Shown here piece after piece: positions 33,175 through 46,654 of a stretch of 64,000 bases of DNA. A model generated the notes under the pieces. The model was given only the letters and a program-made list of their open reading frames with translations, was not told where the DNA came from and made no database searches. Every line of letters starts with the position of its first letter. Position 1 is the first letter of the stretch. A program made the position numbers and the translations under genes. Location of the stretch: positions 21,424,645 through 21,488,644 of the forward strand of contig OX393552.1 in assembly GCA_947650365.1 (NCBI GenBank), written 5' to 3'. The DNA comes from Chamaelirium japonicum (taxonomy: Eukaryota; Streptophyta; Magnoliopsida; Liliales; Melanthiaceae).

Positions 33175-35140
33175 TGTTGTAGCTCGTGTGTCCTTAGCGT
33201 GGATTTTTCTGTATTAACATTAATAAAGATGCCTTTGGTTATTGCTTTAATTAGAATACTACTCTGTTATATGATAATACTCATATAATAAAAGGACCAT
33301 AGGGAACACAGTAGGCCACTGAGGCGCATGGAGGATCCATGCTTGGGAGACCCAGTGGACCAGTTCTGTGTAGACCTAGATCTAGTTCACAGCTTAGGTG
33401 ATGCCGGTTGCTTCACCGAGAACAAGCTGTTGGCAGGTAGAGGATGTGGTGAAGTCTCCACCACGGGAACGTGGGATTCCCATTCACCTAACCAAGCATG
33501 ATGATCGTGTTGAACAGGAACCAAGACGGTGCATAGTTCAGTGATTCAGACACTGGTGCATAAACCGTCTTACTACTATAGATAATCTGTCCTTAACCCT
33601 GAGGGACCATGATCACTGGGCCAACCAGTTGTGTGGTGCTTTGATATGCCAACGTGTGCGGACCTTCCATAGTCCAATACCACGGTACATTGGGTTACCC
33701 GACTGGCGCTTGAGTGACATGTAATCCCTACAGGTTATCCGACGTCCAGTGTTGGATGGGTGCGTTTTGATGAGTCAATCTATCCCCACAGTTAACCCAG
33801 GCCTGGTGGTTGTCAGTATGACTGACGATGTTCCGGATGCTAGGCATAGCACCGGAAGGTGTGTAGTGTTATAGATGACAAGTCATCAAACTCTAGTCAG
33901 ATGATCGATCGGGATCTGACGGTGCTCCCCACCGCCCGAGTCGAATCATGGCACCAGTAATAGGAGGGACTGAGGATTATCGGAGTATAGTAGAGAACAG
34001 GGTTACGAGGACAGGGTTACGAGGGAGTAACATAAGTTTAGGATCACTAGAGTTCAACTCGCGTCGCACTCTTGGTGGCTACGCGGGTTAATCAGATTAG
34101 GGCTGATTAACGAAACTTTCGGTGTGTCACCGGAACAGTTAATCAGGGATCTGGTTGAAGCTAGAGATCCCGAACCCTGAAGGTTCCACCCTGTCGTTGC
34201 GTATAGGAATTATTCCCCGACCTGGTTGGATACGTTGGATGCGAAGTAGCGCGATGGAGCGCAAGCCCGGAGCCTAAGAACCTAATTCATATGTGTTACG
34301 GGTCGTAGGGGTATTTTGGTAAATACTAAAATATGGCTCAGAACATATTGAATATGGATCTTAGAATGAGCGGAATAATTCCAGGAGCTCATAGGCACTG
34401 ACGGAACTCGATTCCGAGCAGCGCACCTCATTCAGTCTCTCTTTCAATTTTTTATTTTTCGTGAAAGGCGTTTTCATCCAGGCTTCACGATAGACATTGG
34501 AAATCCCTAAAACCGATCCCCCCTTTATCCTAATCTACTAGGGGCCGGCCCTAGGTTCCTTGAAGCTATAAGAGATCGGCCCTATAAGAGAATAGGGAGA
34601 GGAAGGGCCGGCCCTAAGCTTCCCCCTCTCCTCCAAAAATCCGAACCCCCTTTTTGCCTCCTCCTTTGTGGTTTCGGCCAAGGAAGAAAGAGGAAGAAGA
34701 AGGGAGAAGAAAGAGGAAGGAAGGAGAAGGAATAAGAGAGAAAGAGAAGGAGGAAATCTTGCGGCTCGCCATCGTCTTCGCAACTAATTCATCCGTCGGC
34801 TATCTTTGCACTCAGAGACGGGATTTCGAGGATTCTTCAATTCGCAAAGGACAAGGTGCTATCTGACAGTTTCTCTTGCGATTCAAGTGTGGTTCTTCAT
34901 CGTTCCGTCATCTCCGGATCATAGATCTATAAGGTATGATGATTCTAAACATCTAACTAGATACATGCATGTCTTCCGTAGATCGTAGTATGCCTCTAGG
35001 GTGTCCGCACATATGCTAAGATCATAGATTTGCATGTAGATTGTTTTGTATAATTAATTGTAATGAAACATACACCATATGATCTTCGGATCTATCTTTT
35101 GCTTCTGCTGCGACTCTGATAAGTGGATCCAATTCCAACA
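33175..35140 (+). mobile_element. Solo copia LTR (1966 bp) inside LINE-B
   Basis: It starts TGTTGTAGCTCGTGTGTCC and ends AATTCCAACA, with inverted tips TGTTG/CAACA. It is flanked by GTTAT on both sides, with no internal region. It is a close relative of the LTR at 53284-55230. It contains GGGCCGGCCCT motifs near 34550-34615 and a GA-rich tract near 34680-34760. It would have formed by recombination between the two LTRs of a full copia element. LINE-B coding continues on both sides. Confidence 0.93.
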
Positions 35141-35145
35141 GTTAT
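35141..35145. repeat. Target duplication GTTAT, right copy
   Basis: It directly follows AATTCCAACA and is identical to 33170-33174. Confidence 0.92.
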
Positions 35146-35864
35146 AAATATCAATCCCCAACCCATGGTATGAAGCTAATCTCTCTTCCACGTGTCGGAG
35201 CTACAGTCAAACAGATCGGCTACGTACAAGTCCCTAATTCTCCGTCATCGACCATGTCTTCTGCAATGGGTTGGGGAAGTACAATACGATACCCAACAAG
35301 GGTCAGTAGTCAAGGGTCACCAAGCGCATGGGTGCATGAACCGTCCCGGACCAACCAACATATGACTTCTATGAGAATTTCCCGACAATGCATTAGGCTC
35401 GACCAAACCGATGAATGGTACGGTTGTACTTTATCTTATCAAAAATCTGCACCATGAAGATATAATTTCTCAAGAACTCTTGCCCACAAACTATTCTGGT
35501 CATACAAGAATCTCCAGGCCAACTTCATCAGGCAAGCAATATTCATGGCTTCAAAGTTGTGAATACTAAATCCACCCTCTTCCTTAGGCAGATGAAAAAT
35601 CTTACATGCCTTCGTATAAACATGACGGTTTTTATCGATATAACCCCACCAAAAATCCCGGACTGTAGAATTGAGAAGGCTCGTGAATCTTTTGGGAAGC
35701 AAGATTCTGGCCATAAAATATGAAGGGATGGATGTATTGGAGGATTTGATAAGTGTAGTTCTACCCGCATGTGATAGCATTTTGGATTTTCATCCCTTAA
35801 GCTTCGCTTGTAGCCTATCGTGGAGGAATTTGAATGTAGCAGTGCGAGATCAACCAATGACCAA

Positions 35865-35869
35865 AGGAC
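35865..35869. repeat. Target duplication AGGAC, left copy
   Basis: It abuts the LTR start TGTTGGATG at 35870 and matches 45900-45904. Confidence 0.93.
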
Positions 35870-38198
35870 TGTTGGATGTAAATCCATGGTAGAGGCCCAC
35901 AGCGGAAGCAAGGTGAAGGTCCGAGGATCGGGAGCGGTGTGCTTTACATATCAAAATTTTTATCGAAACGATCTACACGTGCGTGTATGAATCTAGTATG
36001 GCAACAACGCGAACCCCTAACGACGATCTAACGTGAATGAACAATCTAGCATGTATGCATGTTCTATCTATGCTAGATCTACATGTTAGAGATCATGCAT
36101 GCGTGCGGATTCTTTTACCGTGGCAAATTTCTTCTTTGTCGATGAAGACGGGCTCGGATCTGCTCAACATAGCTTCGATGCGACAGCTATAACTTTCTTC
36201 TTCAAACTCCGATTGGGCTGAAATTTGGACTGCAAGTAGCCAACTTCAAGACGCAACTTTTACAATAAGTTTCACCTCGTTTGGACTTCTGTAGCTCCCG
36301 AAATCACAGAAACAACACTAATTTTTTGTGCAGATTCTGGACTACAAAAGGTTGCGGGAGATGCCTTCTAATTCACCCGATCTCTCACGATGCACGGCAC
36401 CTCGTCGATGGATCTCTGAGTGTCTCCATACGACGAGCCTTCTCCTTCTATGAAACACTATGCGAGGAAGATGAATCGCCATTCAATGGCACAAGCGAGG
36501 GAGAGAGAGATGAGAGAGGAGAAGAGATGAGAGGAGAAGGGGGCGACTACGGTTTCCCCATAGCATGGCCAGCCCCTTAGGGCTTGCAATATACATGGCC
36601 GGCCCCCCCTCTCCCCTATCCCTTATATAGGGCCGGCCCTAGGCTTATGGATAAGCCTGGTGTAGATAGGATTGACTGATTCAAACCTCTCCCTATATAT
36701 CTCTTCTTTTATCTCTATCTTTTCCTTGTTTTTGAAAACGGTCAAAACCAGCCCGTTTTCTGCGCCTCATGACCGGCCCTTTCATCGGAGGCAACAACCT
36801 CCTGAAACCAGTGGGGCCGGCCTTGACCAGTCTCTCAACACTTAGGGCCGGCCCCCTTAGTATATAGTGACGCATGGTATGACCAAAACGCCCTTATGTC
36901 ACTAGTTGGTCGTTCCTCGTGTACGAGACTTTGCAAGACACTCAGAAGTGAAGTGCACCAGTGATTTCACTATTCTCTGAGGTTCCCGCAGGGTGCCCCT
37001 AGTGAAGTCAACTAGTCAACTCGCAACATGTCCCGGTGTATCGCACCCATGTGGTAAAGTTCACTTATGGCAAGGAATTGCTACATGCGTCTCTGCACTA
37101 ACCTAGGGTTTTCCCTTAGTGCACACACGTAGCTACGCATCTACCGTGCACTAGTGCGAAGCACTCACGGAGCGTAGGCTTGAACTTCTCGCTTCCTCTA
37201 ACTATGTTTTGTGTTCCGAGAAGATGGTATAAGAACCATACATAATGTCGATAAGGTGGAACCTTCAGGGACCAGGGTTCATGGCTTCCAACTTAGACTC
37301 AATCGACACACTACCCGAGTGTACCATCGATCCTCTGAGTCCGAGTTAACCTGCTTAGCCACCAAGAGTGCGACGCAGGCTGCACTCCAATTCCCCCGGA
37401 CTTACTATGTTCTCCCTCATACCCCTACTCTCCGCTTAGTATGGTAAACTTGTTGTCCCTCCATCTGGTGCCATGACGCAACTCGAGCAGTGGAGAATAC
37501 CGTCAGATTCGAGTGCTCATATGACTCAGTTTCTTCCAAGTTGACCACATACATCGTACCTTCGATTACTCTTCTGAGCAACCGGATCCGTCACCAGTCC
37601 AACTGATGACCACCTGGCCAGGGTTTAATACGATGTAGGTCAGAGCAAGGAATGCACCTCCCGTTAGGGGTGTGGATAGCCTGCAGGAGTGACACGCTGA
37701 TGCAATGCCAGCCGGGTAACCCAGTACACCGTGGTTTTGGATCACTGCATCCGGATCCTCATACATTGGTGAGCCAAAGCACCACACAACTGGTTAGTCC
37801 ACCAGACATGGTTCCTCAGGGTTTAAGACCGTTTTACCCTAAGCAGAAACACGGTTTAGTGCACCAGTGTCTGCTCACCGATCTGTGCACCGTGTTGGTT
37901 CCGTTCGGCCACAGACACTGTGCCTGGTAATGACCATAGTGGAGACACCCACGCTCTGTCATCCCAACAGCTTATCCTGATAGGGCGACCAACCCTAATC
38001 AGAGCTGCGAACTCATTTAGGTTACATGGGACCAGTCCCTTGAGTCTCCCACTCAAGTTGATTACCATGTAGCCATGGCTCTCTGTTCTGTAATCAGAAC
38101 ACGTACTAAGGTACGTACCAATATGCAATCCTATACTATCAACCATACATAGCTAAACTATAGGTTTTTACGAGCTGTAGACCTCACCAATTCTAACA
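35870..38198 (-). repeat. 3' LTR of copia element 1 (2329 bp)
   Basis: On the plus strand it runs from TGTTGGATGTAAATCC to CCAATTCTAACA and matches 43570-45899 closely. It contains a cluster of GGCCGGCC motifs around 36598-36855 near TATATAGGG, and a GA-rich stretch near 36490-36540. Confidence 0.93.
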
Positions 38199-38213
38199 AT
38201 CTCCCACTAGGTC
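38199..38213 (-). promoter_or_regulatory. Polypurine tract of copia element 1
   Basis: On the minus strand CCTAGTGGGAGAT lies directly before the LTR start TGTTAGAATTGG. AGTGGGAGAT is a usual copia purine tract. Confidence 0.85.
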
Positions 38214-41200
38214 TAACGAGGAATAACGGTGTTGAGCTCTGTAGCTTCTACATGCTGCCCAAAAGCCTTTGCAGGAATTCCCTAAAGGAATTGACAACAT
38301 TGTCTGTAGATTCCACCTCAGTACCGCTACTTGCATTTCCTCCTATAACTATCAGATCAAGTGGAGTTTGTACTTGATGGGTTTCCCCTCACGGCGGTGC
38401 CTAGTCTCCTTGGACCTTGCTTACCGCTCTTCTGTTGCAACAACAGATAACTGAGCCTCTGGTACGCGTCCCAAGTTCTCTAAGACCTTCCTAAGCCTTA
38501 CCACCTGATATACTACCTCACACGCAACAACGTGCTAAGCCTCTGTGGTAGAGTCTGTGATACACTTGCTTCACACTCTACCATCTACCGCTTCTAATCC
38601 TAAGATAAAAATAATCCATAAAATCAATTCTCTGGAATACACATCTGACACCAAAGTCAGATCCTGTGTGTCCAATCGATATCAGGACCTGTGAAGTGTA
38701 AGCTAACTCACAATCCTTACTTAATGAGGATTTCTGAGTATACCCTTCACTTTAGTCCAGTGATTTAGACCCGGGTTCAACTGAAACCGACCCATCAATC
38801 CTGCTGCGCAATAGATATCTAGCCTCGTAAAACGAATCTGGCTAGAATCTTATCTTCATGCGTAGCCTGTGACAACAAGAGAACCTTGCTCTGGTAATCT
38901 CGAGTTACCTTGATTCCCAGAATATAACTCGCCTCACTAGGGTCTTTCACATCGAATTGTGATGACTACAAACCTTTACCGTAAACAATATTCCTACGTC
39001 ATTTTCAATCAGTAGAATATCGTTAACGTAAAGTACTAAATACACCCTTGTAGCTATTTCACCTTTCTTGTACCAACTTGGTTTATCCTCATTCTGATCA
39101 AATCCGTGTGAGCGGATTCCCTTGATTAAAATAAACATTCCATCCTGGATGCTTGCATCAGTCCATAAATGGACCGTTGCAACTTGCATTCCATATCTTC
39201 CTGACCTACTGACACAAACATGGGGCTGCATCATCCATATATCCTTTCCAAATTCCCATTAGGGAATAACTGTCTTGACATCCATCAACCAGATCTCCCA
39301 ATTATAATGGGCTACGATAGATTAAGAGGATCCGAAAATAGACTTAGGCATAGCTACCAGTGAGATGGTTTTGACATAGTCAATCCCTTCTTCTTTGGTA
39401 ACTAATCTAGCTACTTAAGTCTTAACCGGGTGCTCTTTTTATACACCTCCTACACCCTGAAGGGTAATAGTGTTATAAGTGTCAAGACTGTTCCAAGGGA
39501 CATTGATGCAAATTTGCCTCTATAGTCTTTTGTCAGTTAGAGCTGTCGGAAGCTCCCACTAATTCTTCATAGCTCTAGGGATCATCCTTCTGAAACTCTG
39601 GATTAACTATCAAAGTTTCTCCATAGTATCTTTCAGGAGCTCTGATGGTCCTACAACGACGAGGTAGTGGTAGTACAAAAGAAGCTCCCACTACTTCTTC
39701 GTAGCTTTAGGGATCATCCTCCTGAAACTCTGGATTAACTATCGAAGTTTCTCCATAGTATCTTTCAGGAGCTCTGATGGTCCTACAACGATGAGGTTGT
39801 AGTGGTACAAAAGTGAATTGTTTATACAGTGTCTGGTATACTAGTTTCTTGTATCATCTACTCCCACTACGTTTTTCAGATGCGCACTATCTACCAGTAC
39901 CCAGTAGTTCACCCAGAACTACCTTACTGATAAACTTATGGTCTATAATATAATATTGGTCTAGGTAGATGGTGTTCGTAGAAACAATTACCTTCCAAAC
40001 CTCAAGATCATAAAACAGTCCACCTTATGCCTCCTAAGGGTAACCTACAAACAGATATACCTGGAACTATATCTCCATCTCATCTCTCTTGTCCTTTTGC
40101 ACAAGTGCAGGACAACCCTATATCTCGAGACACTATAGTGTCAGCTTTCGCTTAGACCATAGCTCTCTATAGGTCTGAGACACTGATCTAGATGAGTGAT
40201 AGTTTCAGATATAAGCTACTGTTTTAAGGTACAACCCCACCAAAGGTGGGTAGTACACTTGGCAATATTCATCATACTACGGACCATGTCAAACAGAGTC
40301 CGATTCCTCCTCTCAGAGACTTCATTCTGACGTGTCATCCTTGGAGCATTTAATTGGGAGATAATCCCATGCTCCCTCTGAATCCTATGGAACTCGTCCG
40401 ATAGTGACTTATTCCTTCGATTAAATCGAAGAGTCTTCTATCGTCTAGACGCTCTTGGAACCATAGATGTCAAAATTAACCAACTCCCATACCTTCGTGG
40501 CCCTTTTAGTTATTCTGCCTTCCAGATTACACTCATAGGCTAGAAGGATCTCCGATGAATCTGTGAACAGAAACTCGACCTTCTTTTATCTCTGAATTTA
40601 TCTAAGGCAGAATATCTAAATCAAAGGGGTCACAAATGAGATAACGTCTCCGAAGGATTTAGATGAATTTTAAATTAGACACTACAGCTGTCAGGAAATT
40701 TATTTTCGAATTAAGATTAAATACAAAGAGATTGTTCTGATCTATTCCTCTAGTAATGAAGCTTTCTATTCAGTTTAAGATACACACCTACGGTGCTGTC
40801 TAAAACTAAAAACTTCATTTACCAAGGAGGAAACAGAACTACATCTCTAAAAATCAAAATCCGTGTTTTGGAAAAACTTCACAGTGGCTTATGGCATCAG
40901 TACCTATGTTAGGATTACTTCACTATAAAGTAGCCTTCTGCTTTCCTTGAATCTCTGTATACCTGAAGTCTACATTCCAAGAAGCATAAGAACTGCTACT
41001 AGATCGTGACTCAACTTCTAACACCCTGAGACCATCATCAATCTTCAAATAACCCCTATACTTGCCAAAGCAAATACACTTCCGTCCTTAGCGTTACCAG
41101 ACTTAGGAGTCCATACTAGTTTCTGCACTAGAATAGTTCTCAATCTCTGATAAGTTACTCTTTTAGGTTCTTCTAAAGAAGACCTAGGTTAAGCACTAAA

Positions 41201-41700
41201 TGCATTGCCTTTAATCTTGATCTTATCCTTTGTCTCTTGGAAATCTCCTTAGAAGTTCTACATTTGTCATCTCTAGCTTGTTAAAGCTAAAGTCTCTGAC
41301 AATGCCTTCGAAGGTTCCAAACAAGGATGCAAGACAGACGTCTTCCACCACCTCATCATCTAGTACCATGTCTTTGGAATCTAGTTCGATTTGGAACTCA
41401 AGTATGTGTTCCCGAACAAGCATTCCCTCAGACATCTCGGTACCGACAAGTATCTTAGTGGAAAAGCGATAAGTCTACTGACTTCGCCTTCCAGACATCT
41501 TATGCAAGTAAAACTTAATTAGAGAAGACCCGACATATCTCTGACTTGCTTCTAAGGATTTGTCCGCAAGTCTGCTATAACATAGCACTTGCACATCTCC
41601 TTAGATTCTCACTAGTCATTATATGCCCTAGTTAGTGCCCTAATGATATCTGGACCCATTAGGCCTAATACAGGGATATTTAGATTACATGCCAATGTAC
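38214..41700 (-). pseudogene. Gag-pol remnant of copia element 1
   Basis: Minus strand. Recognisable pieces are a gag segment near 41220-41440 (LVREHILEFQIEL, VCLASLFGTFEGIV) that resembles the gag of copia element 2, and an RT segment near 38947-39234 (SHGFDQNEDKPSWYKK, VYLVLYVNDILLIENDVG, the YVDD region). Protease and integrase are hard to see. The region is shorter than a normal copia gag-pol, contains a short tandem duplication, and has many breaks. Confidence 0.75.
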
Positions 41701-43557
41701 ATTTACTACCCTATGCATAGGCTAAAGAAAGCGCTTCCGCTCTACGTAGTTAGAGACACGATAACTGGTTCTTTTATGGTATAGCGGATAGGGGAACTAT
41801 ATGGTTGAATGAAAACGAATGCAAAATAACTTATTTTATGGATTTTGAAAACAAACTAATTATATCCAAATGCCAACGCTACCCTCACAGCGAAGACACG
41901 TCTATGGATTAATTAACCATGTATATAAGATCTTGGAATCGACTGAACCTGCCCTAGGGGGCATCATGCAGCGTCAATCCGCTTACACAGGCCTTTCCTT
42001 GACCCAGTCCAAATCTGCCAACTAAGGACTTTGATGGACCATGGTTATCTTTTGGCCAGTGCAACGTGATCCCCATTGTGCAAGCAACGGATGCCTCACG
42101 TCCACTTCGGATGCTTACCCACAAGCCTAGGTAGTTACGACATGGGAGTTCATGCGGCCCCCACTAGGGTGGGATGAAAAGCCCTTCTCTCCTCACCCCG
42201 TAACCACCATATCCCAAAGGAGACTGATAAGTTATCTGGCATAGAAAAAACATAACCCTCACCCTAGGGGGTGTCGAGCTATGCCCTTCTACCCAGACAC
42301 AAAGCAGTTGGTTGTGGAGGCCAGAGGATCTCGACGAGTCCTCTTACACATCCCTTATTATAGTTGAGGGTTATTTAATGCCAGTATGAGTGTACACTAA
42401 GGTCACGACAACCTATACACTAGACCCTAGTCATACCGTGCTCCTACTAGCGTTTCAAGCCTTTCACGAAGCATTAATCAATCTCTAAATATCATAGTCC
42501 CTGCCTCGAGTGGATTTCTCCACTCAAGGGTCACATTACATATCCCAAGAACATCGATGCTCTACAAACCTAGCTATCACGCTAATACTCTGGAGCCTAG
42601 CCTAAGGTCAGACTGACAGGAAAGGTCTCCCACTACTATGGCACCTCGCTTATAAATTTGACGAATGATGTCATAGTAGAATTCCAACTCATTCTAGGTT
42701 TCGATGCTGGCCAAATAGGCACATTCGACTAATCGGTTGTTGACCTAATGGTGGCATAACCAAATGTGAGGAATTCTTGCTATCATCAAGGGTCAATTAA
42801 ATAATAGGCATCACTAGTGGAATCCTATCCTAATAAGGTCACTAGGACCCGAGGGGAAAGGGCATCCCTCTAACACAGATAATTAAATTATCGCATCGGG
42901 GTTCTCTACAAAAATATAAAGAACAATAGAAAGAAACAACCACACAACTGAATCAAGTTCAGGGTCCGACCCCTGAACCTGACTGGCACAGCGTAGGCTC
43001 TTTGTCTCCTTCACAAGGCTCCTCGATCCGGTGTAAGCCTCTGTAAACGATCTCCTGACGCTTTCTGCCATTTGCAGTTATCGTGTACGCTTCGCCGGAT
43101 CGCCATGGTCCTCCAAGGTTCCGCTCGTCCTCCCGGTGGTGGATCTCCACGATAATTTCTCCTCTTCAATCTGTAACTGAAAAAACTCTAGTACGTTTCG
43201 AGCAAGTGCTCGCTCATACATAATTTCCTAGAACGAAAAGGAAAACAAACATAGCAAAAAGCCTGGGAATCAAGGGTGGTCAACTTCCACCACTTGCCCG
43301 ACTATGGCTCTAAAACCTATCCACACACAGAAGAAAATACATCCAGACAATATTTGCTAACACGGGGTCCGACCCCCGGTAGCAAGCAATCACAAATCTA
43401 GATTAATTTTAGAAGCGGCGCCCTGCAAGAAAAATTCATAGAACATAAAAAATATACTATGCATGATCTACTCGTAGAACCCCGATGGCGGCACATACTA
43501 TTCATGCGCGCACATGACGGTTTTATGAAAAACATGAAACGTACACCACTAGTGTGG
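41701..43557 (-). other. Long 5' leader of copia element 1
   Basis: About 1.9 kb lie between the primer site and gag. Segments match the leader of copia element 2: CCTAGGACCC/AGGGCATCCC-like sequence near 42840 versus 56090, and GTTCAGGGTCCGACCC near 42957 versus GGTTCAGGGGTCGGACCC near 55747. Small open frames are present, none recognised. Confidence 0.65.
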
Positions 43558-43567
43558 TCTGATACCA
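43558..43567 (-). promoter_or_regulatory. Primer-binding site of copia element 1
   Basis: Minus strand TGGTATCAGA, two bases from the LTR end CCAACA. It matches initiator tRNA-Met usage. Confidence 0.9.
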
Positions 43568-43569
43568 AT

Positions 43570-45899
43570 TGTTGGATGTAAATCTATGGTAGAGGCCCGC
43601 AGCGAAAGCAAGGTGAAGGTCCGAGGACCGGGAGTGGTGTGCGTTACATATCAAAATTTTCATCGAAACGATCTACACGTGCGTGTATGAATCTAGTATG
43701 GCAACAACGCGAACCCCTAACAACGATCTAACGTGAAAGAATAATTTAGTATGTATGCATGTTCTATCTATGCTAGATCTACATGTTAGAGATCATACTT
43801 ACGTGCGGATTCTTTCACCGCGGCAAATTTCTTCGTTGTCGATAGATACGGGGATCGGATCTGCTCGATATAGCTTCGGTGCGACGGCCATAACTTTCTG
43901 CTCCGAACTCCGATTGCGCTAAAATTTGGATTGAAAGTACCCAACTTCAAGAAGCAACTTTTAAAACAAGTTTCACCTCATTTGGACTTTTGTAGATCTC
44001 GAAATCATAGAAATAATATTGATTTTCTGTACAGATTCTGGACTGCAAAAGGTTGCGGGAGATGCCCTTCTAGTTCACCCGATCTCTCACGATGCATGGC
44101 ACCTCGTCGATGGATCTCTGAGTGCCTCCATACGACGAGCCTTCTCCTTCTACGAAACACTACGTGAGGAAGATGAATCGCCATCTGATGGCGTAAGCGA
44201 GGGAGAGAGAGATGAGAGAGGAGAAGAGATGAGAGGAGAAGGGGGCGGCTAGGGTTTCCCCATAGCATGGCCGGCCTCTTAGGGCTTGCAATATGCATGG
44301 CCGGCCCCCCTCTCCCCTATCCCTTATATAGGGCCGGCCCTAGACTTATGGATAAGCCTAGTGCAGATAGGATTGACTGATTCAAACCTCTCCCTATATA
44401 TCTCTTCTTTTATCTCTATCTTTTCCTTGTTTTTGAAAACGGTCAAAACCAACCCGTTTTCTGCGCCTCATGACCGGCCCTTTCATCGGAGGCAACAACC
44501 TCCTGAAACCAGTGGGGCCGGCCTTGACCAGTCTCTCAACACTTAGGGCCGGCCCCCTTAGTACATAGTGACGCATGGTATGACCAAAATGCCCTTATGT
44601 CACTAGTTGGTCGTTCCTCGTGTACGAGACTTTGCAAGGCACTCATAAGTGAAGTGCACCAGTGATTTCACTATTCTCTGAGGTTCCCGCAGGGTGCCCC
44701 TAGTGAAGTCAACTAGTCAACTCGCAACATGTCCCGGTGTATCGCACCCATATGGCAAAGTCCACTTATGGCAAAGAATTGCTACATGCGTCTTCGCACT
44801 AACCTAGGGTTTCCCCTTAGTGCACACACGTAGCTACGCATCTACCGTGCACTAGTGCGAAGCACTCACGGAGCATAGGCTTGGACTTCTTGCTTCCTCT
44901 AACTACGTTCTGTGTTCCGAGGAGATGGTATAAGAACCATACATAATGTCGATAAGGTTGAACCTTCAGGGACCAGGGTTCATGGCTTCCAACTTAGACT
45001 CGATCGACACACATCCCGAGTGTACCATTGATCCTCTGAGTCCGAGTTAACCTGCGTAGCCACCCAGAGTGCGACGCAGGCTGTACTCCAATTCCCTCGG
45101 ACTTACTATGTTCTTCCTCATACCCATGCTCTCCGCTTAGTATGGTAAACTCGCTGTCTCTCCATCTGGTGCCATGACGCAACTCGAGCGGTGGAGAATA
45201 CCGTCAGACTCGAGTACTCATATGACTCGGTTCCTTCCAGGTTGACCACATACATCGTACCTCCGATTACTCTTCGGAGCAACCTGATCCGTCACCAGTC
45301 CAACTGATGACCACCTGGCCAGGGTTTAATACGATGTAGGTCAGACCAAGGAACGCACTTCATGTTAGGGGTGTGGATAGCCTGCAGGAGTGATACGCTG
45401 ATGCAACGCCAGTCGGGTAACCCAGTACACCGTGGTTTTGGATCACTGTATCCGGATCCTCACACATTGGTGAGCCAAAACACCACACAACTAGTTAGTC
45501 CACCAGACATGGTTCCTCAGGGTTTAGGACCGTTTTACCCTAAGCAGAAACACGGTTTAGTGCACCGGTGTCTGCTCACCGATCTGTGCACCGTGTTGGT
45601 TCCGTTCGGCCACAGACATTGTGCCTGGTAATGACCGTGGTGGAGACACCCACGCTCTGTCATCCCAACAGCTTATCCTGATAGGGTGACCAACCCTAAT
45701 CAGAGCTGAAAACTCATTTAGGTTACATGGGACCAGTCCCTTGAGTCTCCCACTCAAGTGGATTACCATGTAGCCATGGCTCTCTGTTCTATAATCAGAA
45801 CATGTACTAAGGTACGTACCAATATGCAATCCTATACTATTAACCATACATAGGTAAACTATAGTTTTTTATGAGCTGTAGACCTCACCAATTCTAACA
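43570..45899 (-). repeat. 5' LTR of copia element 1 (2330 bp)
   Basis: It pairs with 35870-38198 and differs by a few percent by eye. GGCCGGCC motifs cluster near 44268-44560, next to TATATAGGG. Confidence 0.93.
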
Positions 45900-45904
45900 A
45901 GGAC
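45900..45904. repeat. Target duplication AGGAC, right copy
   Basis: It directly follows TTCTAACA (45899) and is identical to 35865-35869. Confidence 0.93.
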
Positions 45905-46654
45905 CTCCCAGGTACCTTTCATTTCTTTAACCTCTATAGTTATCAGAAGGGTATCTCGCAATGTTTTGTGCACATTCTTACTGAACAACATGTTAGACTT
46001 TAGATAGTTGACTCACTGTCCTGTGTATAAGGAGAAAACCTCTAGCAACTCACGTATAGCCGCAATCTCCTCTTGCTTAGGCAGCCCAAAAATAAATAAA
46101 TCATTTGCATAAAGAATATGAGAGACCACCTCCCCTCCCCGACCGAGACGAATGCCGTGAAGTCTATTATGATTTTGTAGACTTGCCAAAAGTTTGGAAA
46201 GAAATTCTGTATAGAATACAAATAGGTAAGGAGACAGAGGGCACCCCTGACGAATACCCCGTTGATACCGTATATCTCCATAAGTCTCTCAATTAATAAT
46301 CACCAAGAAGGTCGGAGATGATATGCATATGTAGATCCAATCCAGCAATTGATCGGGAAATCCAAAGCCCTTCATGATCATAATTATAAAATCCCACTCT
46401 AGCCTATCATATGCTTTAGAGAGATCTAGCTTGAGAGCCATATATCCGCGGTGACCCAAAGTATGATTCATTGTGTTGATAGTCTCCTGGGCTAAAATTG
46501 CATTATCAGTAATGTTGCGACATTTGATGAAAGCACTCTGTTGGGGAGAGATACATCTACTAAGAAAAGGCTTGACCCTGTTAGCTAGAATCTTCGAGAT
46601 AATCTTGTGGTAGACATTGCACAGACTGATAGGTCTAAAATCCACAGCATTTCT

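Larger units (their letters stand above)
35141..35869 (-). mobile_element. LINE-B, middle piece (after RT)
   Basis: The minus-strand frame at 35439-35780 reads MLSHAGRTTLIKSSNTSIPS, DFWWGYIDKNRH and EEGGFSIHNFEAMNIACLMK, the standard stretch after RT in plant L1 LINEs. Below 35440 decayed sequence continues (DLYVADLFD, WKREISF) up to the solo LTR. The right edge abuts the copia element at 35870. Confidence 0.85.
35870..45899 (-). mobile_element. Copia element 1, 10 kb, decayed, inside LINE-B
   Basis: It has two LTRs of 2.33 kb (35870-38198, 43570-45899) with perfect AGGAC duplications. The primer site (TGGTATCAGA on the minus strand, 43558-43567) lies beside the right LTR, so the element reads leftwards. 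The internal region (5.4 kb) has a long leader, a gag remnant near 41220-41440 and an RT remnant near 38947-39234. Coding is heavily broken, with many breaks. The leader resembles that of copia element 2, so the two are related families. Confidence 0.92.

Noticed and set aside
36281-36580. Frames of 80-100 codons in copia LTRs (also near 44019)
   Set aside because: They sit in LTR sequence with a GA-rich low-complexity end and match no known protein.
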